Positions 47,032-54,967 of a stretch of DNA of 64,000 bases are shown one piece after another (position 1 is the stretch's first letter; every line of letters starts with the position of its first letter). This stretch comes from Bryobacteraceae bacterium (GTDB lineage Bacteria > Acidobacteriota > Terriglobia > Bryobacterales > Bryobacteraceae). The notes below the pieces were generated by a model. That model had not been told where the DNA came from. It saw nothing but the letters and a program-made list of their open reading frames with translations, and did no database searches. Both the position numbers and the translations under genes were made by a program. The DNA is taken from NCBI GenBank assembly GCA_025928545.1, contig JAICJH010000029.1, forward strand, positions 1 to 64,000, read 5' to 3'.

Positions 47032-47907
47032 CTAATCGTGGACGGTGCGTCCTGCAAGCGCAGTCCGCCACGGGCTGATCTCGCGAAGGAACATTCCAAC
47101 GCCCCTCGGAAACTGGTGCGGGCTGCGTCTGTGCACGCGCCGCCAGGCTTCCCAGACATTGCCTGTCAGAACACCCGCCAGCAGGTAGTAGACAACGCCT
47201 GCAAATTCGAAAAACGCAAAGCTCACTACCGCTACCATGACGCCGAAAATAATCTGGTCCGGATACTTGGCCGGTGAAGTAGGCGGATCGGTCAGGATGA
47301 TAAACGCGAAGTACATCACCGCCTGAAGATCGGGCGAGCGATAAATCTCGGCGACCCAGCGCGGATCCCCCACGAATGATGTCACCGTGAAAAGAAGAAA
47401 ATAGCAGCCGAGAAACGTCAGCACGAGCGGCATTTTATTTACCCGGTCGGTGATGAACACGCCGGCCAGCAGCAACACAGCCTGCGTAATCAAAGGAAGT
47501 TCGGTAAGCGCGCCCCACCAGCTCTGGCCGGTATGGAAACAATAGAAACTCGCGATGATCGCCAGCGCCGCGGGATTAAACACATTGGCATGCCGTGAGC
47601 GGAAAATGTATTTACTGAGCACCGCCGTAACAGCGGTAATCGTCACGACATACCACGGCTCCTGAGCGCGCAGCACCATCGCCGTGATCATTGCGGTGAG
47701 CACCGCGCCGCTGGGGAATTCCCAGACTTTCTTCTTCAGCCCCAGGATCGCCGCATCCACAATGCCCGCGATTACGACAGCGCTCACGACGCCCGGCAGC
47801 ACGACGCGCAGCCCCTGCCCCGGAGCCGCAATGGCGATCAAAGCGGTCAGAATAATAATCAGCAGGCCTTTCGGCGTTTTGAAAAACTTCTTCGCTCTAC
47901 GCCGCAT
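47032..47907 (-). CDS. RnfD/NqrB-like membrane protein lacking the SGAT flavin motif
   Basis: 291 residues with about eight to nine transmembrane segments (GLLIIILTALIAIAAPGQG, VVLPGVVSAVVIAGIVDAAI, PLITQAVLLLAGVFIT and others). The motif FRSRHANVFNPAALA is typical of NqrB/RnfD. Those proteins usually carry FMN on a threonine in a DGxSGAT motif; none is visible here. Its start overlaps the apbE stop by 11 bases, and it is last in the FMN-binding/apbE/rnfD-like operon. It probably passes electrons across the membrane, with the flavin supplied by the FMN-binding protein. No other Rnf or Nqr subunit is in the window. Confidence 0.8.
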   Translation of the reverse strand: MRRRAKKFFKTPKGLLIIILTALIAIAAPGQGLRVVLPGVVSAVVIAGIVDAAILGLKKKVWEFPSGAVLTAMITAMVLRAQEPWYVVTITAVTAVLSKYIFRSRHANVFNPAALAIIASFYCFHTGQSWWGALTELPLITQAVLLLAGVFITDRVNKMPLVLTFLGCYFLLFTVTSFVGDPRWVAEIYRSPDLQAVMYFAFIILTDPPTSPAKYPDQIIFGVMVAVVSFAFFEFAGVVYYLLAGVLTGNVWEAWRRVHRRSPHQFPRGVGMFLREISPWRTALAGRTVHD

Positions 47908-48796
47908 ATTGGAAGCCCCGCGTCTCGTATCGGTCCAGTTCCGGGGTAATAATCAGCCCTTCAACTCCCATGCGATCCAGAAACTGAATCCCCTGCTCCG
48001 GCCCGAGCACGAAAGCAGCTGTTGCAAACGCGTCGGCCAGCATAGCGCCCGACGCCACCACCGTCGCGCTGGCAACGGCCTGCGCGGAAGTTCCGGCGCG
48101 AGGATCCAGAATATGATGCTCCCCGCCCACCTGACGTTCATAGTCCCCGGAAGTACAGACGGCCTGATCCGAAATCCGCAGCAACGCTATGACTTCACCA
48201 TCCTGCCGCGGATGCCGGATTCCCACCGTCCACGGTTCCCCCTGTGAATTCAAACCGCCGAGATACAAATCTCCGCCCGCATCGATTGCGAAATCGCGAA
48301 ACGGCTCCAACTCGCGCGCCGCCGCATCCACCGCCAAACCTTTAGCCACCGCGCCCAGATCCAGCGTCAGCGGCCGCTGAAGCCGGATCGTCCTGCGATC
48401 CGCATCCAGTTCCACATCGCGATACGTGGCATCGCCATCCTGAGCAATCCCGGTCGCCATGACTTCCCCGGTTCGATGTTCGCGATTGAATCCACGCTCA
48501 GCCATCCGGAACCCAACGGTGGGATCGAAAGCGCCATCTGTCTCCTCCGCAACCATCAGAGCGAACCGGACAGCTTCAAACAGAATTGGAGTCGCGGGAA
48601 CAAGTTCACCCGGGCGCGCATTCAACTGCATAAGTTCGCTCGATGCGCTGAAACGAGTGCAACGTTCTTCAATTTCATGGAACCAGCCGAATGCGCGATC
48701 AATCGCCGCGTCCGCAGCCGCGGCATCCGTGCCAGCGTGCCGAACTACGTCAATCGTGACGATGGTTCCCATGACAGCTTCAGCACGCACCGGCAT
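47897..48796 (-). CDS. apbE: FAD:protein FMN transferase (ApbE)
   Basis: 299 residues. ApbE signatures: AVMGTIVTIDVV at the N-terminus, FDPTVGFRMA, LDLGAVAKGLAVDAAA, FAIDAGGDLYLGG and HHILDPRAG. It moves FMN from FAD onto a threonine in target proteins outside the cytoplasmic membrane. No signal peptide is evident, which is common in Gram-negative variants and raises the question of how it meets its target. It lies between the FMN-binding protein (14 bases upstream) and the RnfD-like gene (11-base overlap), so the target is almost certainly the neighbour. Confidence 0.93.
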   Translation of the reverse strand: MPVRAEAVMGTIVTIDVVRHAGTDAAAADAAIDRAFGWFHEIEERCTRFSASSELMQLNARPGELVPATPILFEAVRFALMVAEETDGAFDPTVGFRMAERGFNREHRTGEVMATGIAQDGDATYRDVELDADRRTIRLQRPLTLDLGAVAKGLAVDAAARELEPFRDFAIDAGGDLYLGGLNSQGEPWTVGIRHPRQDGEVIALLRISDQAVCTSGDYERQVGGEHHILDPRAGTSAQAVASATVVASGAMLADAFATAAFVLGPEQGIQFLDRMGVEGLIITPELDRYETRGFQYAA

Positions 48797-48809
48797 CAGG
48801 CTTCGCGAA

Positions 48810-49604
48810 TTACTTCGCCTTGCCCAGCGCCTCGGTCACCGCATAGTAATAAGCGTTCGTGCTCTGGGTAGCGCCGGATACGTAATCGACTTCGGCACTC
48901 TGCCGTTGCGGGACTTCGGGTGGCAGTCTGCCAATGACATTGCAAGAGTAACGTGTCAGGCACTGGGCGATGTTCGCCGAAACGATTCGTCCGTTTTCGA
49001 TGATGACCTCAGCCTGAATGTCGCCATGGCGTGAGGTGCCCCAACCTGTGTAAGACCCGTCCTTATACTTCGGAGCAGCCGGTGCGGCGGGAGGCGGAGG
49101 CGCAACCACAGCGGCCGGTGGTGTCACAGACGCCACAACTACCGGAGCCGAAACCGCAGGCGACGCAACTGCAACCGGAGCGGACGGCGCAACAGGGGAT
49201 GGAGCGGTCACCGCAGCCACAGGCACAGCGATGGCAATTTCAGATTTCGCTTGCTCAGCAGATGGCGTAGCTTCGTGAATCGTGGTTGACGCGGCGGCAG
49301 CCTGAACCGGAGTCTGAATCTGGGAAGGAACGCTGGTCATCCGCGCCTCCTCCACCGGCGGGGCTGGCAGATCGGCGTTTCCCGACGGCGCCAATGGCCT
49401 GGTTTCCGTGCCAGCAGGCGCCGGACCCCTGCCCTCTCCCCTGCCTTCCGGAGCGCCCGGCCGCCGATCGGCGCTTTGCGCCTCCAGCTTGTCGGCAGCC
49501 GACTGCGTCCGCGTGTAGCCCGCCGCGTACACCGCAAGCACAGCCGCCGTGCCGGCAGCCACAAGGCTGTTCGCTATCTTCTTGTTGGAGGTGCTCTGGG
49601 CCAT
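48810..49604 (-). CDS. Membrane-anchored FMN-binding domain protein (ApbE target)
   Basis: 264 residues from ATG 49604. An N-terminal transmembrane helix (~8-28; ANSLVAAGTAAVLAVYAAGY) is followed by a long Ala/Pro/Val-rich spacer (~30-185) and an FMN_bind domain (~187-264: YKDGSYTGWGTSRHGDIQAEV). The domain ends with DYVSGATQST, matching the Dgx(S/T)gAT flavinylation motif; Thr-246 is the predicted attachment site. The spacer would let the flavin reach away from the membrane. Co-transcribed with apbE (13 bases apart) and an RnfD-like gene. Confidence 0.88.
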   Translation of the reverse strand: MAQSTSNKKIANSLVAAGTAAVLAVYAAGYTRTQSAADKLEAQSADRRPGAPEGRGEGRGPAPAGTETRPLAPSGNADLPAPPVEEARMTSVPSQIQTPVQAAAASTTIHEATPSAEQAKSEIAIAVPVAAVTAPSPVAPSAPVAVASPAVSAPVVVASVTPPAAVVAPPPPAAPAAPKYKDGSYTGWGTSRHGDIQAEVIIENGRIVSANIAQCLTRYSCNVIGRLPPEVPQRQSAEVDYVSGATQSTNAYYYAVTEALGKAK

Positions 49605-49670
49605 GCCTAACATTGTAGACAAGGCGCAAACCCGGGAATGTAAGTTACAGTAAGGACGCGCCAGCCCGGA

Positions 49671-50234
49671 TTATTTCACCGTAATCGCCACGGAAGCCAC
49701 ATGCTGCTCCCATTCCAATTGCAGCTTTGCGGTTTTCAGCCCTGTCGCCGAAAGCGTCATCTTGTATGTCTCGATTAACGCGGGCGGCTTGCTCATCGTC
49801 ATCTTCACGCGCCCCAGATCCTGCGCGGCATCGTACGTAAGGCCCCACTGCCCCGTCTGTTTGTTAATAATCAGCTGCCAGTTGTTCGGATCTTCCACCA
49901 GCGCGTAAATTGTGTAATCGCCCTTGGGGACCGACAGGGTGCCGATGGTCAGGTCGGCATCCGTATGAAATGACGTCGCCGAATTCGCCCCGGCGCGCCA
50001 TACCGGATAGTTCGGATCCTTGCTGATCAGTCCCCCAGGCCCAAAGATCTGACGCCCCCGAACCGATGGTGCGGAGTACTTGATAGATAACGTTTTTCCG
50101 CCGATGTTCACGGAAGTTGTCGCATCCGGACTTGGTACCTGCGCCCACACCTGGCCAGCCAGAGCCAGAATCGCTACGGCCACGCCGGCCAGAGGTGCTG
50201 CGGATTTACGGGTAATTCTATTGAGAATAAGCAT
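49671..50234 (-). CDS. Exported DUF2911 domain protein
   Basis: 187 residues from ATG 50234, followed by a signal peptide (SAAPLAGVAVAILALAGQVWAQ). The domain reads GGKTLSIKYSAPSVRGRQIFG, VWRAGANSATSFHTDADLTIG, VPKGDYTIYALVEDPNNWQL and INKQTGQWGLTYD, typical of DUF2911. Function unknown; members are common in Bacteroidetes and acidobacteria. It is 66 bases upstream of the FMN-binding gene on the same strand and may belong to that transcript. Confidence 0.85.
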   Translation of the reverse strand: MLILNRITRKSAAPLAGVAVAILALAGQVWAQVPSPDATTSVNIGGKTLSIKYSAPSVRGRQIFGPGGLISKDPNYPVWRAGANSATSFHTDADLTIGTLSVPKGDYTIYALVEDPNNWQLIINKQTGQWGLTYDAAQDLGRVKMTMSKPPALIETYKMTLSATGLKTAKLQLEWEQHVASVAITVK

Positions 50235-50312
50235 CCAACGACAGGATACCAATCCGCATAATAATCGCGAACTTTTAAACACGTGGCGCGTATAACGATC
50301 TGAGGGAAAACA

Positions 50313-50507
50313 GTGAAAAGTGGGATAATCGAAACACTCGCCATGACTGCCGTATTCGCTGCCGCCATCGCCGCATTATCCGGCGCCGCCAGCCCCGAAC
50401 CGGAACGTACCTGCGCATCTATGGTCGCCCACCATATGGCAGCCGACACCAACTCTTTGCCCGGCAGCTATAACGGTCCCGCCCCATCCCGCCGGCTGGA
50501 GGAATAA
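50313..50507 (+). CDS. Possible small exported protein
   Basis: 64 residues, GTG start with GAGGG nine bases upstream. A hydrophobic stretch (ETLAMTAVFAAAIAALSGAASP) could be a signal peptide or anchor. It ends four bases before the adaptor gene and its last codons contain that gene's ribosome binding site (GGAGGA), which suits a translated leader gene. Not recognised; could be non-coding leader sequence instead. Confidence 0.35.
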   Translation: MKSGIIETLAMTAVFAAAIAALSGAASPEPERTCASMVAHHMAADTNSLPGSYNGPAPSRRLEE

Positions 50508-50511
50508 AACA

Positions 50512-51711
50512 ATGGCCGCACGGAAACGCGGAAAGGCGCTCTGGATTGTCCTCGCTCTGGTAGTTGTCGGAGTCGGAGGTTTTTTCGCCGTGAAGGCCAT
50601 GGGGAAGAAGTCCGAGAAAATCGACCCCGAAAAACTCTCGAAAGTGGAACGTATGGATCTGGCGCGCTCCGTCGTAGCGACCGGCAAGATTCAACCCGTC
50701 ACTCAGGTCGAAATCAAGAGCAAGGCCAGCGGCATCATCCAGAGACTGCCCGTCAATGTGGGCGACCTCGTCCATAAGGGCGAGGTGATTTGCGAACTCG
50801 ACCAGAATGACCTGCTCCCCGCCCTGCGCCAGCAACAGGCCGCATTGCATGTGGCCGAAGCCAATCTGCGCTCCGCTCAGGCCGATTACGAGCGATTCAA
50901 AGTGGACGCGAAGGGCGCCGACCTGCCCTTCCTCAAACGCGATATGGATCGCGCCCACACCATGTTCACCAGCGGCCTGATTGCCCAGAATGCGCGAGAC
51001 GAAGCCGACAAGAATTACCAGATTGCCGCGAACAAACAGGAATCCGCCCAGGCCAATCTCGGCTCCGCCACGGCGGCCATTGCCCGCAATCAGGCAGCGC
51101 TTGAACAGCAGCAGGCCGCCGTTTCAGCCGCGGAAGAGAACCTGCGCAACGCCACCATCGTTTCGCCCATGGATGGCGTCGTTCTGTCGCGCGATAGTGA
51201 AGTCGGCACCGCCGTCAGTTCCATCCTTCAGGTTGGCTCCAGTGCAACCCCCATCATGACCATCGGCGATCTGAACGAAGTCTACGTGAAAGGCAAAGTG
51301 GATGAGAGCGACGTAGGGCACGTCTACCTCGGTCAACCCGCTCGCATCAAGATCGAGTCGTTTAAGGATCAGACATTCCCCGGCAAAGTCACCAAGATCT
51401 CCCCCATGGGGCTGGAGAAAGACAACGTGACCACGTTTGAAGTTCGCGTCTCCATTTCGAACGATAAGCGAATCCTGAAGGCTCAGATGTCCGCCAATGC
51501 TGAAATTGTGCTGGAAGAACATAAGGGCGTCCTCGCCATTCCCGAAGGAGCCGTGCTCTACAACAAGGACAAATCGACGGCGGTCGAAGTGCCTGACGCC
51601 ACCAATCCCTCCGGTAAGCGCAAGATCGCGGTTACGCTCGGCATCGGCAACGGCTCGAAAACGGAAGTCGCCAAGGGCCTGAACGAAGGCCAGCAAGTCA
51701 TCCTGCAATGA
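50512..51711 (+). CDS. MacA/HlyD-type periplasmic adaptor subunit
   Basis: 399 residues; ATG with a GGAGGA site. One N-terminal transmembrane helix (~10-28), a lipoyl-like half (VEIKSKASGIIQRLPVNVGDLVHKG), a coiled-coil hairpin (~95-210; LRQQQAALHVAEANLRSAQAD, AALEQQQAAVSAAEENL), the second lipoyl half (IVSPMDGVVLSRDSEVG) and beta-barrel/membrane-proximal domains. It would join an inner-membrane ABC permease to an outer-membrane channel. The stop overlaps the next permease as ATGA, so they form an operon. Confidence 0.92.
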   Translation: MAARKRGKALWIVLALVVVGVGGFFAVKAMGKKSEKIDPEKLSKVERMDLARSVVATGKIQPVTQVEIKSKASGIIQRLPVNVGDLVHKGEVICELDQNDLLPALRQQQAALHVAEANLRSAQADYERFKVDAKGADLPFLKRDMDRAHTMFTSGLIAQNARDEADKNYQIAANKQESAQANLGSATAAIARNQAALEQQQAAVSAAEENLRNATIVSPMDGVVLSRDSEVGTAVSSILQVGSSATPIMTIGDLNEVYVKGKVDESDVGHVYLGQPARIKIESFKDQTFPGKVTKISPMGLEKDNVTTFEVRVSISNDKRILKAQMSANAEIVLEEHKGVLAIPEGAVLYNKDKSTAVEVPDATNPSGKRKIAVTLGIGNGSKTEVAKGLNEGQQVILQ

Positions 51712-52964
51712 CCTATCTGCGCGAATTGTTCGGACAGGTGATCGGGAGCCTGCTGCGGAACAAGCTCCGCAGCTTTCTCACCATGGCCGGAATCGCGTGG
51801 GGACTTGCCTCCATGGTGCTCGTCGTAGCCATGGGCGACAGCTTCAAGGAAGGCCAGCGCAACAACACCCGCGAGATGGGCAAGAACATCGTGATCCTGT
51901 TCGGCGGCCGCACCCAGATGCAGGCCGGAGGCGAACGTGCCGGCCGCCGCATCCGTCTCAACTATGGCGACGTCAGGAACCTTCGTAATGAGGCCTACCT
52001 GATCCAGACCGTGGCGCTTGAACTCGAAACCGAACTGAAGGCCACCAGCCCTTATAACAGCGGCTCCTTCGATGCCAGCGGCGTGGAAGCGCAGTTTCCA
52101 GACCTGCGCACCATCCCGATCGGTGAAGGCCGCTTCTTCAATTCCGAAGAACAGACCGGCGGCGCGCGCGTCTGCTTCATCGGCAAAGATGTCAAAAAGC
52201 AACTCTTCGGCACTCGCTTCGGCACTGCCGGAAGTATGATCGCGCTGAATTCCATTCCCTACCGGATCGTCGGCGTCATGGCGGATAAAGAACAGAACAG
52301 CGACTATTCCGGTCTCGACGAAAAGAAAATCCTCGTTCCCTATGAATCGATGGCGCGCGATATGCCTCCATCGAGAAACTATTTGCCGGGCGATTTATCC
52401 GAAATTCTCTATCAGGCCCGGCCTCATACCGATTCGCTGGTCGTCGAGAAGCAGGCCCGGAAGATCGTCGGACACGCGCACAATTTCGATCCGCTGGATG
52501 AGGCCGCCATGGGGATGTGGGACACGGTGGAAAGCCAGAAGCAGGTGGATGGGCTCTTCGATTCGATGACCACTTTCCTGGGCTTCATCGCCTTCGTAAC
52601 CCTGTCGCTCGGCGGCATTGGAGTCATGAACATCATGCTGGTCACGGTCTCCGAACGCACCCGCGAAATCGGCTTGCGTAAAGCGCTGGGAGCCACCCGC
52701 GGCCGCATCCTGGCGGACTTTCTGGTGGAAGGAGCGGTACTGGCGTTCGTCAGCGGAACCGTCGGCTGGGGAGTCGCTTTCGGACTCTCCAGCGCTCTGA
52801 AGTTAGTCAAGATGCCCGATATGTTTCCCGGGCTGCCGGTGAGTTGGCAAACGACAATCTTCGCGTTCATCACCCTGACTGTTATTGCAATTCTGTCAGC
52901 GCTGTTGCCTGCCTGGCGCGCCTCCGCGCTCACCCCGGTGGAGGCTTTGCGTTATGAACGCTAA
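51708..52964 (+). CDS. MacB-type ABC transporter permease
   Basis: 418 residues. An N-terminal transmembrane helix, a large periplasmic MacB_PCD domain (~45-285) and three C-terminal helices with the FtsX signature (GGIGVMNIMLVTVSERTREIGLRKALGATRGRI). There is no ATPase domain on the polypeptide, unlike E. coli MacB. The ATG overlaps the adaptor stop by four bases. With the adaptor and the second permease it forms an efflux-type complex; the substrate may be a lipid, peptide or lipoprotein. Confidence 0.92.
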   Translation: MTYLRELFGQVIGSLLRNKLRSFLTMAGIAWGLASMVLVVAMGDSFKEGQRNNTREMGKNIVILFGGRTQMQAGGERAGRRIRLNYGDVRNLRNEAYLIQTVALELETELKATSPYNSGSFDASGVEAQFPDLRTIPIGEGRFFNSEEQTGGARVCFIGKDVKKQLFGTRFGTAGSMIALNSIPYRIVGVMADKEQNSDYSGLDEKKILVPYESMARDMPPSRNYLPGDLSEILYQARPHTDSLVVEKQARKIVGHAHNFDPLDEAAMGMWDTVESQKQVDGLFDSMTTFLGFIAFVTLSLGGIGVMNIMLVTVSERTREIGLRKALGATRGRILADFLVEGAVLAFVSGTVGWGVAFGLSSALKLVKMPDMFPGLPVSWQTTIFAFITLTVIAILSALLPAWRASALTPVEALRYER

Positions 52965-52997
52965 CGGCATGAGAGCTAACTCCGCGAAAGGCAGGTC

Positions 52998-54257
52998 ATG
53001 ACCGTCGCCTCTGTCTTCCGCGAAGCCGCCGGAGCGCTGAATTTCAATCGTCAGCGCAGTTTTCTCACCATGGCCAGCCTGGGCTGGGGCGTCGCCTGTT
53101 TCGTCATCCTTTATTCCTACGGCGAAGGCTTCGGCTTCGCTCTCAAGAGTTCGTTCGAATCCGTCGGTCAGGATCTGATCCTCGTGTTTGGCGGCCAGAC
53201 CTCCGCCCAGGCCGGCGGTCAGCGTTCCGGCCGGCAAATCCGTCTGGACCTCACCGATGTCGACCTCATCCGTGACTCAGTCCCGCAGGTCAGCGCGATC
53301 TCGGCCGAGACCATGATCCGGGGCGCCACGGTCGTGCGCGGCGAGCGCCTCCAGAGCATGTCCATACGCGCCGTCGAGATGGCGTACGGCAAAGTTCGCA
53401 ATATGACTCTCGACGAGGGCCGCTGGATCAACGGTGAGGACTACCTGAACAAACAGCGGGTCGCCGTTCTCGGCGCCAAGGCCGCGAGGAAACTGCTGGG
53501 CGAAATCCCGCCGATGGGCGAATTAATAACGATCAATGGGATTCAATTTCAGATTATCGGCCTGTTGAAGACAAAAACTCAGATTTCGAACTACAATACC
53601 CCGGATAATGAGTGCATTTTCATTCCTCTATCCACCGCGTCTCTGCTGAAGGACATCAAGCACCCGGAGGACATTGTCTGGTCCCCGGCTAATCCGATTT
53701 TCCGCAAAGAAGCCGTCAAAAGCGTGCGGGCGACTTTGGGGCGCGCCCACGGCTTCCTCCCAAATGACGAGCAGGCACTCCAGATCTTTATTTTCAATGA
53801 GTTCGAGAAGCAGATCGATATCATGTCGCTGGCCCTCCAGATTCTGCTCGGCCTGATCGGGGCGCTGACTTTGGCAATTGGCGGCGTTGGCCTCGCCAAC
53901 ATCATGCTGGTGTCGGTGACGCAGAGAACTAAGGAGATCGGGATTTTGAAGTCAATCGGGGCCACCAGGTCGGCGATTCTTTGGCAGTTTCTGATTGAAG
54001 CCATGGCGATTGTGACATTCGGAGGGTTGCTGGGGGTCTTGCTGGGATGGGCCGTAACGGCCGGCATTCAGACGCTGCCTTTATTAGGTCCAATATTTAA
54101 AGATGATTCCGGCAACGGCGACATTCACCTGCACATTTCGCAGTTTGCTGTCGTAACTTCCACCGTTGTCCTGGAGATCATCGGCCTGATCGCCGGTTGG
54201 CTCCCGGCTCTGAAGGCATCGAGGCTGGATCCGATCGACGCTCTGCGCTACGAATAG
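52998..54257 (+). CDS. MacB-type ABC transporter permease (paralogue)
   Basis: 419 residues, ATG after a GAAAGGCAGG site. Same architecture as the preceding permease: N-terminal helix, MacB_PCD domain with a shared motif (LVFGGQTSAQAGGQRSGRQI versus LFGGRTQMQAGGERAGRRI in the neighbour) and three C-terminal helices with GGVGLANIMLVSVTQRTKEIGILKSIGATRSAI. The pair could form a heterodimer. No ATP-binding subunit lies next to it. Its 3' end overlaps the convergent PIN toxin gene by 10 bases. Confidence 0.92.
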   Translation: MTVASVFREAAGALNFNRQRSFLTMASLGWGVACFVILYSYGEGFGFALKSSFESVGQDLILVFGGQTSAQAGGQRSGRQIRLDLTDVDLIRDSVPQVSAISAETMIRGATVVRGERLQSMSIRAVEMAYGKVRNMTLDEGRWINGEDYLNKQRVAVLGAKAARKLLGEIPPMGELITINGIQFQIIGLLKTKTQISNYNTPDNECIFIPLSTASLLKDIKHPEDIVWSPANPIFRKEAVKSVRATLGRAHGFLPNDEQALQIFIFNEFEKQIDIMSLALQILLGLIGALTLAIGGVGLANIMLVSVTQRTKEIGILKSIGATRSAILWQFLIEAMAIVTFGGLLGVLLGWAVTAGIQTLPLLGPIFKDDSGNGDIHLHISQFAVVTSTVVLEIIGLIAGWLPALKASRLDPIDALRYE

Positions 54258-54709
54258 GCCGGCAGCGAGAGGTCGGGAGCGTTCAGTCCAACCGCTATCG
54301 CGAGCGCCCATTGCCGCTGATCGAAAGTAAGAAATAATTCGGAGTTCAATAGAAGCGCGTTCGCCACCTGCAGCACAGCCAGCGAGCGGCAGCCAAGGTT
54401 CGCGCCATGGAGCGTTGAAAGTTCAGCCGCTTTCTTCCAAAGAAGAGGCGGAGCCGGTATCAGCCGGAAGATACCGGCACGAACATCAGAGTTGAAATTG
54501 TTTAATACCTCCAGGGCCAGTTTCGCTGAGAAAGACCCGCGAAATACCCCGAGTTGTACCGCGTTGGTGACCTCCAGAAATGCCAGATCGCCGAGACAAA
54601 CCGATTCGCCGGCGGCGTTCAGCGCTTCCCACTGACGCAATGCGGCTTCTGTCTGGACGCGCTGCACATAGATGCTGACGATGAAGCTGGAGTCGGCGTA
54701 GACCCTCAA
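54248..54709 (-). CDS. PIN-domain (VapC-like) toxin, third acidic residue replaced
   Basis: 153 residues, TTG start overlapping the antitoxin stop as TTGA. PIN-fold features: Asp-6 in VYADSSFIV, Glu in LAFLEVTNA (~47) and Asp in LFLTFDQRQ (~130). In the third acidic position, where relatives have R-x-L-D-x-L-H-x-A, this one reads CRSLAVLQVA, with Ala for Asp and Gln for His, so RNase activity may be reduced or lost. VapC-type toxins normally cleave tRNA or rRNA. Paired with the Phd-like antitoxin just upstream. Confidence 0.85.
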   Translation of the reverse strand: MRVYADSSFIVSIYVQRVQTEAALRQWEALNAAGESVCLGDLAFLEVTNAVQLGVFRGSFSAKLALEVLNNFNSDVRAGIFRLIPAPPLLWKKAAELSTLHGANLGCRSLAVLQVANALLLNSELFLTFDQRQWALAIAVGLNAPDLSLPAYS

Positions 54710-54945
54710 AACCGCTCGCGATCTTCCGTCATGCTGTCCACGACGTCGGGCTCAACGATCTTCTCGCCCCACATCTTCCGCAGACGGGCTCGAAAATCCA
54801 CCTTCGAAGCCGTTGGCTGGGCAATCGGAACCAAGTGCGCAATAACACGGTTCCGCTTGACGATCTCAATTTCCTCGCCCGCCGCGAGACTGGCTTCAAC
54901 AACCTTGAAGGAATACCTCAGATCGCGGACGGATGCGCGTCTCAT
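54706..54945 (-). CDS. Phd/YefM-type antitoxin (cognate of PIN toxin)
   Basis: 79 residues from ATG 54945. The N-terminal DNA-binding fold reads MRRASVRDLRYSFKVVEASL and AGEEIEIVKRNRVIAHLVP; the C-terminus (DFRARLRKMWGEKIVEPD) would bind the toxin. ATG 54945 is favoured over upstream ATGs because a consensus extended -10 element lies seven bases before it, implying a leaderless message. Autoregulation by the flanking inverted repeat is likely. It overlaps the toxin start by four bases. Confidence 0.85.
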   Translation of the reverse strand: MRRASVRDLRYSFKVVEASLAAGEEIEIVKRNRVIAHLVPIAQPTASKVDFRARLRKMWGEKIVEPDVVDSMTEDRERF

Positions 54946-54967
54946 GTGATACATTATAGCATCACAT
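54944..54967 (-). promoter_or_regulatory. Extended -10 promoter and inverted-repeat operator of the TA pair
   Basis: ATGTGAT (54944-54950) and ATCACAT (54961-54967) are a perfect 7-bp inverted repeat separated by ten bases. Between them, on the minus strand, is TATAAT (54953-54958) preceded by TG one base upstream, an extended -10. The start codon of the antitoxin lies in one arm. A Phd-type repressor bound here would block the promoter. Confidence 0.65.
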
